NCBI RefSeq assembly: GCF_013141915.1
Contig: NZ_SROX01000010.1
Coordinates: 124,001-188,000, forward strand
Source: Cupriavidus necator
GTDB taxonomy: Bacteria > Pseudomonadota > Gammaproteobacteria > Burkholderiales > Burkholderiaceae
Direction: 5' to 3'
DNA: 64,000 bases
This document shows positions 21,493 through 29,732 of the stretch, piece by piece (position 1 is the first letter of the stretch; each line of letters begins with the position of its first letter). The translations under genes were made by a program, and so were the position numbers. The notes below the pieces were generated by a model. The model searched no databases. It saw nothing but the letters and a program-made list of their open reading frames with translations, and was not told the origin of the DNA.

Positions 21493-22428
21493 ATGCGGCT
21501 GCATTCCCCTTCAATGTCCGAGTTGCACGCCTTTGCCACCGCGGCGCGGCTGGGCAGCTTTACCCGCGCGGCGGAAGAACTGTGCGTGACGCAGGGTGCG
21601 ATCAGCCGCGCCATCGCCCGGCTGGAAGCGCATTTCGGCCAGCCGCTGCTGCAGCGCAACGCCCACCGGCTGGGGCTGACCGACGTGGGCCGGGAATTGC
21701 TCGATGCCGTGGCCGAACCGCTCGCCGCCATCGAACACGCCAGCGCCACCTTGCGCGCCGGAGACCGCCGGCACCATCTGACCCTGTCCGTGGTGCCCAC
21801 GCTCGCCAGCGTCTGGCTAGTGCCGCGGCTGCCGGATTTCCACCGCCGCCATCCGGAAATCCGGCTCGACTTCGTCCCCTACCAGCGCGACGAAGACTTG
21901 TCCGGTCCCTCTCCTGATGCCGCCATCCTGGCTGGCGAAGCCGGCAAGTGGCCTGGCCTGCAAGTGGACTACGTGGTCGGCCGCGAAATGGTGCCGGTCT
22001 GCCACCCCGACCGCGCCCGCGCCCGGCGCGAGGCCGGCCGCTGGCAGTCTCCCGCGGAGCTGCTGGACGAGCCCCTGCTCTACCACACCACCGCCCCGGC
22101 GAACTGGCAAAACTGGCTGCAGGCGGCCGGCGTACCCAACGCTGCGCCCCGCTTATCCACAGCGTTCGATCAGGTCTCGATCCTGATCCAGGCCGTGCGC
22201 GCGGACATGGGCGTGGCGGTGCTGCAGCGCTGCCTGGTGCGCGAGGAAATTGCGGCCGGACGCGTGGCGGCACCGTTTGACCTGCCGATTACGCTGCAAC
22301 GCGGCTATTTTTTGTGTGCGCCGAAGGAACGGCGCGAGCATGGCGCGCTGAATTGCTTCCGCGCGTGGCTGCTGGAAACGGCGGCTGAGGATACGGCCAG
22401 AGAAAACGCGACCTTATTCAGTGGATGA
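21493..22428 (+). CDS. LysR-family regulator (GcvA-like)
   Basis: A 311-residue LysR regulator. The N-terminal winged helix-turn-helix is clear (ELHAFATAARLGSFTRAAEELCVTQGAISRAIARLE), followed by an effector-binding domain. It is divergent from the Bug/amidohydrolase pair with 158 bases between them, so it probably controls that pair. The intergenic DNA contains ATTGCACTTTTGCAT (21409-21423), a small inverted repeat beside a TATAGT-like -10 box on the minus strand. The stop codon lies in the first copy of a 15-base direct repeat (22422-22436). Confidence 0.9.
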   Translation: MRLHSPSMSELHAFATAARLGSFTRAAEELCVTQGAISRAIARLEAHFGQPLLQRNAHRLGLTDVGRELLDAVAEPLAAIEHASATLRAGDRRHHLTLSVVPTLASVWLVPRLPDFHRRHPEIRLDFVPYQRDEDLSGPSPDAAILAGEAGKWPGLQVDYVVGREMVPVCHPDRARARREAGRWQSPAELLDEPLLYHTTAPANWQNWLQAAGVPNAAPRLSTAFDQVSILIQAVRADMGVAVLQRCLVREEIAAGRVAAPFDLPITLQRGYFLCAPKERREHGALNCFRAWLLETAAEDTARENATLFSG

Positions 22429-22513
22429 AATTCGCCGATTAAGTCATGCGCGAAAAAATTCGTCGCGCGAATTACCTTGGTTCTTGTCATCCACTAGATG
22501 GATGAAATTCGCC
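22422..22513. repeat. 15-base direct repeat with short inverted repeats
   Basis: TGGATGAAATTCGCC occurs at 22422-22436, spanning the LysR stop codon, and again at 22499-22513, 77 bases apart. TCATCCA (22487-22493) pairs with TGGATGA of the second copy across a 5-base loop. AATTCG/CGAATT inverted arms lie near 22458-22472. The interval is AT-richer than its flanks. Confidence 0.6.
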
Positions 22514-22640
22514 AATGACTGCATAGTTACATTTGTCAGCTGAATAAATAGCTCGCTGGGAGTGTCTCCACGTACCCTCACAGGTCAAAGGCCCCAAAAA
22601 TCAGGTTATCCCCAAAGTTATTCACACCACCAATAACAAA

Positions 22641-22660
22641 GGGCCCGTCTGCACGGACCC
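22641..22660 (-). terminator. Terminator of the first liv locus
   Basis: On the minus strand a stem of GGG-t-CCGT with ACGG-g-CCC (one mismatch, loop GCAG) is followed by TTTGTTATT. It lies 27 bases after the livF stop codon. Confidence 0.6.
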
Positions 22661-22687
22661 TCATTCTTCCAGCGAAAGAGAGGCTAT

Positions 22688-23431
22688 CTACGCCGCCTTT
22701 TTTGCCAATCCAAGATAGGTTTCGATCACCTTCGGGTTCGCCGCCAACTCACCGGCCGGTCCCTCCATGGCCATGTCGCCGGTCTCGATCACATAGCCGT
22801 AATCCGCTACCTGCAGCGCCGCGCGGGCGTTCTGCTCGATCAGCAGCGTGGCCACGCCAGTCTGGCGCAGATTGCTGATGATGTGAAAGATCTCCTTGAC
22901 GATCAGCGGAGCCAGGCCAAGGCTGGGCTCGTCCAGCATCAGCAACCGCGGCTTGGCCATCAGCGCGCGGCCCACCGCCAGCATCTGGCGCTCGCCGCCG
23001 GAGAGCGTGCCGGCGTCCTGGCGGGCGCGCTCGCGCAGTCGCGGGAACAGGTCGTAGACCACGTCCATCTGGTCCAGGTAGTTCTTCTCACCGGCGCGCT
23101 TGCGGCGGAAGGCGCCGAGCTGCAGGTTGTCCTCGACCGTCATCGACGCGAACAGCTCTCGCTTTTCCGGCACCAGGCACATGCCGCGCGCGACGCGCCC
23201 CTCCACCGGGATGCCGGCCATGTCGTGGCCCAGATAGCTGACCGCGCCGCTGGACGACCCGGTTACCGGCAGCGCACCCATGATCGCATTGAGCATGGTC
23301 GACTTGCCGGCGCCGTTCGGGCCAATTACGGTGACGATGCGGCCGGCCTCCACCTTCAGGTTGGCGCCGTGCACCGCTTCCACTTTGCCGTAGCGCACGT
23401 GGAGGTCCTTCACTTCCAGAATCGGGCTCAT
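22688..23431 (-). CDS. livF: Branched-chain amino acid type ABC transporter ATPase LivF
   Basis: A 247-residue ABC ATPase that powers uptake with LivG. Walker A is GPNGAGKS, the signature is LSGGERQML, and Walker B is LLMLDEPSLGLAP, followed by LLIEQNA with the switch glutamate context normal for LivF. It lies 9 bases after the fused livM-livG gene and is the last gene before a terminator. The family also transports amides, urea and aromatic compounds, so the ligand is not certain. Confidence 0.93.
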   Translation of the reverse strand: MSPILEVKDLHVRYGKVEAVHGANLKVEAGRIVTVIGPNGAGKSTMLNAIMGALPVTGSSSGAVSYLGHDMAGIPVEGRVARGMCLVPEKRELFASMTVEDNLQLGAFRRKRAGEKNYLDQMDVVYDLFPRLRERARQDAGTLSGGERQMLAVGRALMAKPRLLMLDEPSLGLAPLIVKEIFHIISNLRQTGVATLLIEQNARAALQVADYGYVIETGDMAMEGPAGELAANPKVIETYLGLAKKAA

Positions 23432-23440
23432 GTCAGGTCC

Positions 23441-25282
23441 TTACTCCACGCCGCCGAGGTAGGCTTCCAGCACCGCCGGGTTCTTCTGCACTTCCTCGGG
23501 CACGCCCTCGGCGATGCGCGACCCGAACTCCATCACCACCAGCCGGTCAGTGAGGTTCATCACGAAGTCCATGTCGTGCTCGACCAGCAGCACGCTCATG
23601 CCTTCGCCACGCAGCTTGCGCAACAGCTCGGCCAGCGCCTGCTTTTCCTTGTAGCGCAGCCCCGCGGCAGGCTCGTCGAGCAGCAGCAGGGCCGGGTCGC
23701 AGCACAGCGCGCGCGCAATCTCCAGGATGCGCTGCTGGCCCAGTGCCAGGCTGCCGGCTTCCATGTACATGCAGTCGGCCAGGCCGACGCGCTCCAGCTG
23801 CCGCTTCGCTTCAAACAGCAGCTTCTCTTCCTCGACCTTGTTCATGCGCAGGATCGCGGCGCAGACGCCGCCCTGCGCGCGGAAGTCGCCGCGCAGGTGC
23901 GCGCCGATGGCCACGTTCTCCAGCACCGTCATGGTCGGCAGCAGGTGCACGTGCTGGAAGGTGCGGCCGATGCCACGCTTGACGATCTCGCGCGACGGCA
24001 GGCCCGAGATCACTTCACCGCGGTAGCGCACCTCGCCGCCCGAGACCGGCAGCACGCCGGTCACCAGGTTGAACGTGGTGGACTTGCCCGCGCCATTGGG
24101 GCCGATCAGGCCGATGATTTCTCCGGCCCGCACCTGGAAGCTGACATCGTTTACCGCGACCAGCCCGCCGAACTGCTTGCGCGCGGCGCGCACGTCCAGG
24201 ATCAGCTCGCCCGCCTCGGGCTTCTGGCGCACCGCCAGCGCCGCGGCCTGGCCCGGCGCCAGCACCGGCGGCCCCGACGGCACCAGGCGGCGCAGGAACG
24301 GCCAGATGCCATCGCGCGCATACTGCAGCAGCAGCACCAGCAGCACGCCGAAGACGATGATCTCGAAGTTGCCGTTGGCGCCGAGCAGCCTGGGCAGCAC
24401 GCCCTGCAGCACGTCCTTCAGGATGGTCAGGATGCCCGCGCCCAAGACTGCGCCCCACACGTGCCCGACTCCGCCGACCACCGCCATGAACAGATACTCG
24501 ATGCCGTAGTTCAGGCCGAACGGCGTCGGGTTAACCGCGCGCTGCAGGTGCGCGTACAGGAAGCCCGACACGCATGCCAGGATCGCCGCGACCACGAAGA
24601 TCACCACCTTCATCCACGCGGTGTTCACGCCCATGGCCTCGGCCATCACGCCGCCGCCCTTGAGCGCGCGGATGGCACGCCCCGGGCGCGAGTTCAGCAG
24701 GTTCTGCATCGCCAGCACCGCCAGCAGCACCACCGCCCAGATCAGGTAGAACATCGCACGCCCGGACTGCAGTTCGATGCCGAAGAACGACAGCACCGGG
24801 ATGCCGTTGAGCCCGTCATACTTGCCCAGGAACTCCAGGTTGCCGAACAGGAAGAACAGCGACAGGCCCCAGGCGATGGTCGCCAGCGGCAGGTAGTGTC
24901 CCGACATGCGCATCGTGATCAGCCCGATCACATAGGCCGAGGCCATCGTGATCACCAGTCCCACCAGCAGCCCGAACCACGGCGACAGCCCGAACTGCGT
25001 GGTCAGGTACGCGGTGCTGTACGCGCCCAGCCCCACGAACGCCGCCTGCCCGAACGAGGTCATGCCGCCCACGCCGGTCAGCAGCACCAGCCCGATCGCG
25101 ACGATGCTGTAGAGCCCGATGTAGTTGCCCAGCGTGATCCAGAACTCCGGCGTCGGCAGCACCGGCAGCAGCGCCAGCACCACCATGAAGGCCACCACCA
25201 GCAGCCGGTTGCGGTTCAGCCGTGCGCGGCTGCCGGCCTCGGCGCCGGCCACGCGCGCCTGCTTGTCGGTCAGCATGGTCAT
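23441..25282 (-). CDS. Fused LivM permease - LivG ATPase
   Basis: A 613-residue fusion. Residues 1 to about 335 are a LivM-type permease with about eight to ten transmembrane helices and the family motif LTGVGGMTSFGQAAFVGLGAYS. After a short Pro/Ala/Gln-rich linker, residues from about 360 on are a LivG-type ATPase: Walker A GPNGAGKST with Lys400, signature LALGQQRILEIAR, Walker B LLLLDEPAAGL. LivM and LivG are usually separate proteins. The frame is open throughout and both halves are complete, so this is a true fusion and not a sequencing artefact. It begins 3 bases after livH (GGAGG ribosome site). Confidence 0.92.
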   Translation of the reverse strand: MTMLTDKQARVAGAEAGSRARLNRNRLLVVAFMVVLALLPVLPTPEFWITLGNYIGLYSIVAIGLVLLTGVGGMTSFGQAAFVGLGAYSTAYLTTQFGLSPWFGLLVGLVITMASAYVIGLITMRMSGHYLPLATIAWGLSLFFLFGNLEFLGKYDGLNGIPVLSFFGIELQSGRAMFYLIWAVVLLAVLAMQNLLNSRPGRAIRALKGGGVMAEAMGVNTAWMKVVIFVVAAILACVSGFLYAHLQRAVNPTPFGLNYGIEYLFMAVVGGVGHVWGAVLGAGILTILKDVLQGVLPRLLGANGNFEIIVFGVLLVLLLQYARDGIWPFLRRLVPSGPPVLAPGQAAALAVRQKPEAGELILDVRAARKQFGGLVAVNDVSFQVRAGEIIGLIGPNGAGKSTTFNLVTGVLPVSGGEVRYRGEVISGLPSREIVKRGIGRTFQHVHLLPTMTVLENVAIGAHLRGDFRAQGGVCAAILRMNKVEEEKLLFEAKRQLERVGLADCMYMEAGSLALGQQRILEIARALCCDPALLLLDEPAAGLRYKEKQALAELLRKLRGEGMSVLLVEHDMDFVMNLTDRLVVMEFGSRIAEGVPEEVQKNPAVLEAYLGGVE

Positions 25283-25285
25283 GGC

Positions 25286-26338
25286 TTATTCCTCCTCCTC
25301 GACATGCTTGCTCGTCAGCGAGCGCCACAGCAGTACCGGGATGATCAGTGTGAAGACGATGACCTCCTTGAACGCGCTGGCCCAGAAGGACGAATACGAT
25401 TCCAGCAGGCCCACCAGCAGCGCACCGAGCGCCGCCACCGGGTAGCTCACCAGGCCGCCAACGATGGCGCCAACAAAGCCCTTCAGGCCCACCAGGAAAC
25501 CCGACTCGTAGTACACCGTGGTCAGCGGCGCGATCAGGATGCCGCACAGCGCTCCCATCGCCGCCGCCAGCGTGAACGACAGGCGCCCCGCCTGCGTGGT
25601 GCCGATGCCGACCAGGCGCGCGCCCAGCCGGTTCACCGCGGTCGCACGCAGCGCCTTGCCCTGCAGCGTGCGCTCGAAGTAAAAGTACAGCGCACCGATC
25701 AGCAGGGCCGACACCGCCACCACCCACAGACTCTGTCCCGAGATGCTGAGCGCGCCGACCTCGAAGCGCGCATCCGAAAACGCATTGGTGCGCGAGCCCT
25801 CGGCGCCGAACATCACCAGCCCCAGCCCCACCAGTGCAAAGTGCACGCCCACCGAGACGATCAGCAGCACCAGCGTGCTGGCTTCGGCCAGCGGCTGGTA
25901 GGCCAGCCGGTACAGCATCGGCCCCAGCGGAATGATGATCAGCAGCGTCAGTGCGACTTGCGCCAGCATCGGCAGCGGCTGCGCGCCGTATTGCTGTGTC
26001 ACCCAGTGCACCGCGAGCGGAAACACCAGGTACTTGCCGGCCAGCACCGCCAGCCGCTGGCCCAGCGTGCGCCGCAGTTCCGCGCTGCGCAGCACCGTCA
26101 CCGTCTCATAGAGAAAAGTCAGCACGCCCATCGCCAGCAGCAGCCAGCTGGTCTGCGGTGCATGGCCGGCCTGCATCGCCGCCAGCGTCAACGCGCCATA
26201 GGCAACAAACTCCCCTTGCGGGATAAAGATGACGCGGGTCACCGAGAACACCAGTACCAGCGCCAGTGCCAGCAACGCGTAGATCGCGCCCGAGGTGATG
26301 CCGTCCTGCGCCAGGATGGCGGCGATAGATAGGTCCAT
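25286..26338 (-). CDS. livH: Branched-chain amino acid type ABC transporter permease LivH
   Basis: A 350-residue permease with multiple hydrophobic helices; the N-terminus AQDGITSGAIYALLALALVLVFSVTRVIFIPQGEFVAYGAL is the LivH signature, and LSFTLAAAMGALCGILIAP is the cytoplasmic coupling loop region. It is longer than E. coli LivH (308) because of an insertion near residues 80-120. It starts 258 bases downstream of livK1, after a strong terminator-like hairpin, and is translationally close to the livM-livG fusion. Confidence 0.92.
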   Translation of the reverse strand: MDLSIAAILAQDGITSGAIYALLALALVLVFSVTRVIFIPQGEFVAYGALTLAAMQAGHAPQTSWLLLAMGVLTFLYETVTVLRSAELRRTLGQRLAVLAGKYLVFPLAVHWVTQQYGAQPLPMLAQVALTLLIIIPLGPMLYRLAYQPLAEASTLVLLIVSVGVHFALVGLGLVMFGAEGSRTNAFSDARFEVGALSISGQSLWVVAVSALLIGALYFYFERTLQGKALRATAVNRLGARLVGIGTTQAGRLSFTLAAAMGALCGILIAPLTTVYYESGFLVGLKGFVGAIVGGLVSYPVAALGALLVGLLESYSSFWASAFKEVIVFTLIIPVLLWRSLTSKHVEEEE

Positions 26339-26513
26339 TGTCTCCCCGTATCGTTGGAAAGCCTGCCTGCATCGAACGGGGTCGGCGGGGGCGCCGACGG
26401 CCGACAGGGTGGTGCGCTTCGGATTACGAAATAGTAAACGGGTTGCGCATTGCGGAAATACAGAGCAACCCTAGGTTGGCGCGGGCGGCGCTCCGCCCGC
26501 GTGGCAGAAAAAA

Positions 26514-26537
26514 GGGCGCATGGTCAGCCATGCGCCC
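26514..26537 (-). terminator. Hairpin between livK1 and livH1
   Basis: GGGCGCATGG (26514-26523), loop TCAG, CCATGCGCCC (26528-26537), a perfect 10-bp stem; on the minus strand it is followed by CTTTTTTCTG. It lies 60 bases after the livK1 stop and could terminate most transcripts, leaving livK1 in excess over the permease genes. Confidence 0.75.
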
Positions 26538-26596
26538 TGCTTCACTGCGAGTCCGGCATGCCTCGCCGGCCGGCTCCAGACGCGTGGTTCAGCCGC

Positions 26597-27745
26597 TTAT
26601 TTCAGCAGCTTCCACTTGCCGTCGACGATCTGCACCATCACGCGCGCGCGCTGGTCGAAGCCCAGGTGGTCGGTGGCGCTCATGTTCATGATGCCATGCG
26701 ATACCGGCAGGTTCCTGGTCTGCTCCATCGCATCGCGCAGTGCCTTGCGGAATTCCTTGGTGCCCGGCTGGCCCTTCTTCAGCGCCTCGGGAATGGCATG
26801 CTGCAGGATCAGGCCCGCATCCCAGGCATGACCGCCAAAGGTCGACACCTGCCCGCCAAAGGCCTTCTCATAGGCGGTCTTGTAGGTCAGCGCCGGCTTT
26901 TTCACCGGATTGCTGTCGGGCAGCTGCTCGGCCACCAGCAGCGGGCCGGCGGGCAGGAACGTGCCTTCGCAATCCTTGCCGCATACGCGCAGGAAGTCGG
27001 CATTGGCCACGCCGTGGGTCTGGTAGATCTTGCCCTTGTAGCCGCGCTCCTTGAGCGTCTTGGCCGGCAGCGCCGCGGGCGTGCCCGACCCGGCGATCAG
27101 CACGGCGTCGGCGTTCGCGCCCATCATCTTCAGCACCTGTCCGGTGACCGAGGTATCGGTACGGGCAAAGCGCTCGTTGGCGACGACCTTGATCTTGCGC
27201 AGTTCGGCCACCTTGGCGAATTCCTGCGCCCAGCTATCGCCGTAGGCATCTGCAAAGCCGATGAACGCCACCGTCTTCACGTTGTTGTTGCCCATGTGCT
27301 CGGCAATGGCGGTGGCCATGTGCGAGTCGTTCTGCGGGGTCTTGAAGACCCATGCGCGCTTGGCGTCCATGGGCTCGATGATGCGGGCCGAGGCCGCCAT
27401 GGTGATCATCGGGGTCTCGTTCTCGGCCACCACGTCAACCATCGCCAGCGAGTTCGGCGTAACGGTCGAACCCACCATCACGTCGACCTTGTCCTCGCTG
27501 ATCAGCTTGCGCGTGTTCTTGACCGCCGTGGTCGTGTCCGAGGCATCGTCCAGGACGACGTACTCGATCTTCTTGCCCGCGATCTCCTTGGGCATCAGCG
27601 TGAAGGTGTTCTTTTCCGGAATGCCCAGCGATGCCGCCGGACCCGTGGCCGACACCGTTACCCCGACCTTGACCTGCGCCTGGGCGACTCCGGCAACCAG
27701 GCTGGCCGCAGCGATTGCCAGCAGGCTGGCGCGCTTGAAATCCAT
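26597..27745 (-). CDS. livK: Branched-chain amino acid type ABC transporter binding protein LivK
   Basis: A 382-residue periplasmic binding protein of the leucine/isoleucine/valine (type I fold) family. A signal peptide (MDFKRASLLAIAAASLVAGVAQA) precedes QVKVGVTVSATGPAASLG. The two-lobe pattern includes VDVMVGSTVTPNSLAMVDV and FADAYGDSWAQEF. Two cysteines (VCGKDCEG) could form the usual disulphide. It heads the first liv locus and is separated from livH by a hairpin, and its leader carries a very stable stem-loop. Confidence 0.93.
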   Translation of the reverse strand: MDFKRASLLAIAAASLVAGVAQAQVKVGVTVSATGPAASLGIPEKNTFTLMPKEIAGKKIEYVVLDDASDTTTAVKNTRKLISEDKVDVMVGSTVTPNSLAMVDVVAENETPMITMAASARIIEPMDAKRAWVFKTPQNDSHMATAIAEHMGNNNVKTVAFIGFADAYGDSWAQEFAKVAELRKIKVVANERFARTDTSVTGQVLKMMGANADAVLIAGSGTPAALPAKTLKERGYKGKIYQTHGVANADFLRVCGKDCEGTFLPAGPLLVAEQLPDSNPVKKPALTYKTAYEKAFGGQVSTFGGHAWDAGLILQHAIPEALKKGQPGTKEFRKALRDAMEQTRNLPVSHGIMNMSATDHLGFDQRARVMVQIVDGKWKLLK

Positions 27746-27775
27746 CTTGTCTCCTTCGGTTCCTGAAACGGAAAA

Positions 27776-27814
27776 GGCATCCGTCCGGCGTCCGCCGGCG
27801 GATGCCCATTTTTT
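27776..27814. other. Very stable stem-loop in the livK1 leader
   Basis: GGCATCCG-t-CCGGCG (27776-27790), loop TC, CGCCGG-CGGATGCC (27793-27806), a 14-bp stem with one bulged base, then CATTTTTT on the plus strand. On the minus strand it is followed by TTTTCCGTTT, 30 bases before the livK1 start codon. No plus-strand gene ends here, so it acts either as a leader terminator/attenuator or as a 5' stabilising hairpin for livK1. Confidence 0.55.
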
Positions 27815-27934
27815 GGACCCCTCGGGTCAACGCAGGCACATCGCCGGCACCTGCGCTACAACCAGGAACAGCACCAGGCCGTTCCCCAATTTCCCGTCCA
27901 CGCCACTCCCCCGGAAAGGCGCTTCGGCCATTCA

Positions 27935-27950
27935 CCGACCGCTCGGTCGG
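27935..27950. promoter_or_regulatory. Candidate operator upstream of livK1
   Basis: CCGACCG-CT-CGGTCGG, a perfect 7-bp inverted repeat with a 2-base centre, 190 bases upstream of livK1. The form resembles sites of TetR-family regulators, but no regulator gene is adjacent. Confidence 0.4.
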
Positions 27951-28032
27951 GAATGCGGATCGAGTCTATCACAGCACCCTGGCGCGAACAGCGAGGACTA
28001 ACCCGCATCGCCCGCCCAGCCTGGCTTCGCCG

Positions 28033-28794
28033 TCAGCGCACGAAAGCGTCCCAGGCGGTCTTCACGATCAGCGCGCTGACCACCACGATAAACACCTTGC
28101 GCACAAAGGCGCTGCCGTGTCGCAGCGCCAGCTTGCTGCCCACCTGGCTGCCGGCGACGTTGGCCACGGCCATCACCAGGCCCAGCTGCCACCAGATATG
28201 GCCCTTGCTGGCGAGCAGCAACAGTGCCGCGAGGTTGGTTGCCAGGTTGACCAGCTTGGTCGACGCGGCCGCATGCAGGAAGTCATAGCCGAACACCCGC
28301 ACGAACACGATCATCAGAAAACTGCCGGTGCCCGGGCCGAACACGCCGTCATAAAAGCCGAGCACGGCGCCCGCCAGCAGCGCCGCCCCGCGTTCGCGCC
28401 AGCCTGCCAGCGTGGGCGCGTGCTCGGTGCCGAGGTCTTTCTTGGCGACGGTATACACCAGCAGCACCACCAGCACGAAGGGCAGCGCCTTGCGCAGCGG
28501 CTCGGCCGGGATCATGGTCAGCGCCCAGGCGCCGGCCATCGAGAACACAAAAGCCGCCACCACCGCCGGCGCTGTCGCGCCCCAGTAGATGCGCACGCTG
28601 CGGCCGTAGCGCAGCGCCGCGCTGGCGGTGCCCGCGATCGAACCGACCTTGTTGGTGCCCAGCAGCGTGGCCGGCGCAAGGTTGGGATAGGCCGAGAACA
28701 GCGCCGGGATCTGGACCAGCCCGCCGCCACCGGCGACCGCGTCGATCAGGCCGGCAAGAAAGGCGGCAGCCGCCAGGAATGCGAATTCCGTCAT
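28033..28794 (-). CDS. TSUP (TauE/SafE, YfcA-like) membrane transporter
   Basis: A 253-residue polytopic membrane protein of the sulfite exporter TauE/SafE family, whose members move small organosulfur or carboxylate anions. The conserved N-terminal motif AGLIDAVAGGGGLVQIPAL and the central repeat GFYDGVFGPGTGSFLMI are both present, consistent with the internal duplication typical of the family; about seven to eight helices are predicted by eye. The start at 28794 (MTEFAFLAAAAF) was chosen. The gene lies 85 bases downstream of the GNAT-like gene on the same strand. Substrate unknown. Confidence 0.88.
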   Translation of the reverse strand: MTEFAFLAAAAFLAGLIDAVAGGGGLVQIPALFSAYPNLAPATLLGTNKVGSIAGTASAALRYGRSVRIYWGATAPAVVAAFVFSMAGAWALTMIPAEPLRKALPFVLVVLLVYTVAKKDLGTEHAPTLAGWRERGAALLAGAVLGFYDGVFGPGTGSFLMIVFVRVFGYDFLHAAASTKLVNLATNLAALLLLASKGHIWWQLGLVMAVANVAGSQVGSKLALRHGSAFVRKVFIVVVSALIVKTAWDAFVR

Positions 28795-28879
28795 TGCAGG
28801 AAAGCGAAAATGGGAAAAGGGGGGAAAAATCAGGAAGGACCGGGACTGCGTTTCCGGCATACCGCCGGCCAGGGGGGAA

Positions 28880-29413
28880 TCAACCCAGTACCTTGGCCGC
28901 CGGCACCAGGCTGCGGTGCCACATGCCGTTGCCATGGAGGCGGAAGCCGGGCGGCGCGCCGCCGTGGCCTGCCACCAGCCCCGGCGCCAGCAGCGCGTGG
29001 CGGATGCCGTGCGCGCGGCCCCAGTCGGCCAGCGTGGCGCAGCAGGCTTCCAGACAAACGTGGCGGGTGGCCGCTTCCAGCCCCGGCAGCACCCACCACT
29101 CAATGGCGCAGGCGGCAAGGCCCGCAAGTTCGAGGCTGGGCAGCAAGGCCACCGGCAAGCAGGCAAGCAGACGATCCTGGTCCGGCGCGCAGGCCAGCAG
29201 GCAGATACCGCGCCCCGACTGGGCCAGCAGGTCGCCCAGCATCAGCTGCCGGGCGCGCGCGGCGGGTACGGGCAAGGGCTGGAGCTGGTCCAGCCAGTCC
29301 GCTACCGGGGCAGCGTCGGCACCCTGTCCCAGGCGTACCCGGACCTGCGGCGCGGCGGCGCTGCTCGGGTGCGCAACGGTCGGGGACGGATCGGGGGGAA
29401 CGGTGGCGGACAT
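28880..29413 (-). CDS. GNAT-fold-like protein of unknown function
   Basis: A 177-residue protein I do not recognise with certainty. After a Pro/Ala-rich N-terminus the pattern (helix ARARQLMLGDLLAQ, strands ICLLACAP and LLACLPVAL, then AIEWWVLPG, helix CLEACCATLADWGRAHGI, strand RHALLAP, and a final FRLHGNGMWHRSL) follows the order of elements in GNAT N-acetyltransferases. The acetyl-CoA loop (Q/RxxGxG/A) is not evident, so activity is doubtful. Six cysteines are clustered in the central third. The ATG at 29413 is preferred over an upstream in-frame start. Confidence 0.55.
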   Translation of the reverse strand: MSATVPPDPSPTVAHPSSAAAPQVRVRLGQGADAAPVADWLDQLQPLPVPAARARQLMLGDLLAQSGRGICLLACAPDQDRLLACLPVALLPSLELAGLAACAIEWWVLPGLEAATRHVCLEACCATLADWGRAHGIRHALLAPGLVAGHGGAPPGFRLHGNGMWHRSLVPAAKVLG

Positions 29414-29732
29414 GGGCGGGCAGCAAAGAGCGCCCGCATTGTCGCATGCGCAAGGCCGCGAGGTGATGCCGATGCAGCATAAGCGCCCCAAGTTGGGGCG
29501 AAGTCATCACAACGAAAGTGCGAAGCCCAAATGAAAAAAGCGTTGCCGAGGATCACCCGGCAACGCCCTTTATTTTATAACGCTGCTACCCGACACCGGG
29601 TGCGCGCCTGTCGTCTCCTCGCTTCCGCCTCCATTTAACCTGCGAAAACCGTATATGGAATGTAACGAAGCGGTGCATCGAGGACAAGCTAGAAAAAACC
29701 CTAGCCCCAGATTCGGGCATGTCGACCAGCGG
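29414..29732. other. Intergenic region with liv terminator
   Basis: About 320 bases between the second liv locus and the GNAT-like gene. It holds one terminator (29540-29566) and otherwise no gene or repeat that I can identify. Confidence 0.5.
29540..29566. terminator. Terminator of the second liv locus
   Basis: GCGTTGCCG (29540-29548) pairs with CGGCAACGC (29558-29566). Six A residues precede it (T tract on the minus strand) and a T-rich run follows, so it can act in both directions. It is about 165 bases past livM2. Confidence 0.75.

Noticed and set aside
22153-22161. Perfect DnaA box TTATCCACA inside the LysR gene
   Set aside because: A single 9-base match is expected by chance about once in a window this size. 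There is no cluster, so it is not evidence for an origin.
22606-22634. TTATCCCCA followed by TTATTCACA near 22.6 kb
   Set aside because: Looks like paired DnaA boxes, but only the second fits the consensus and no AT-rich unwinding region or further boxes accompany them.
22883-26332. A 1149-codon open frame on the plus strand across the first liv locus
   Set aside because: Antisense to well-conserved livF, livM-livG and livH; composition (Gln/His/Arg-rich) is typical of a shadow frame.
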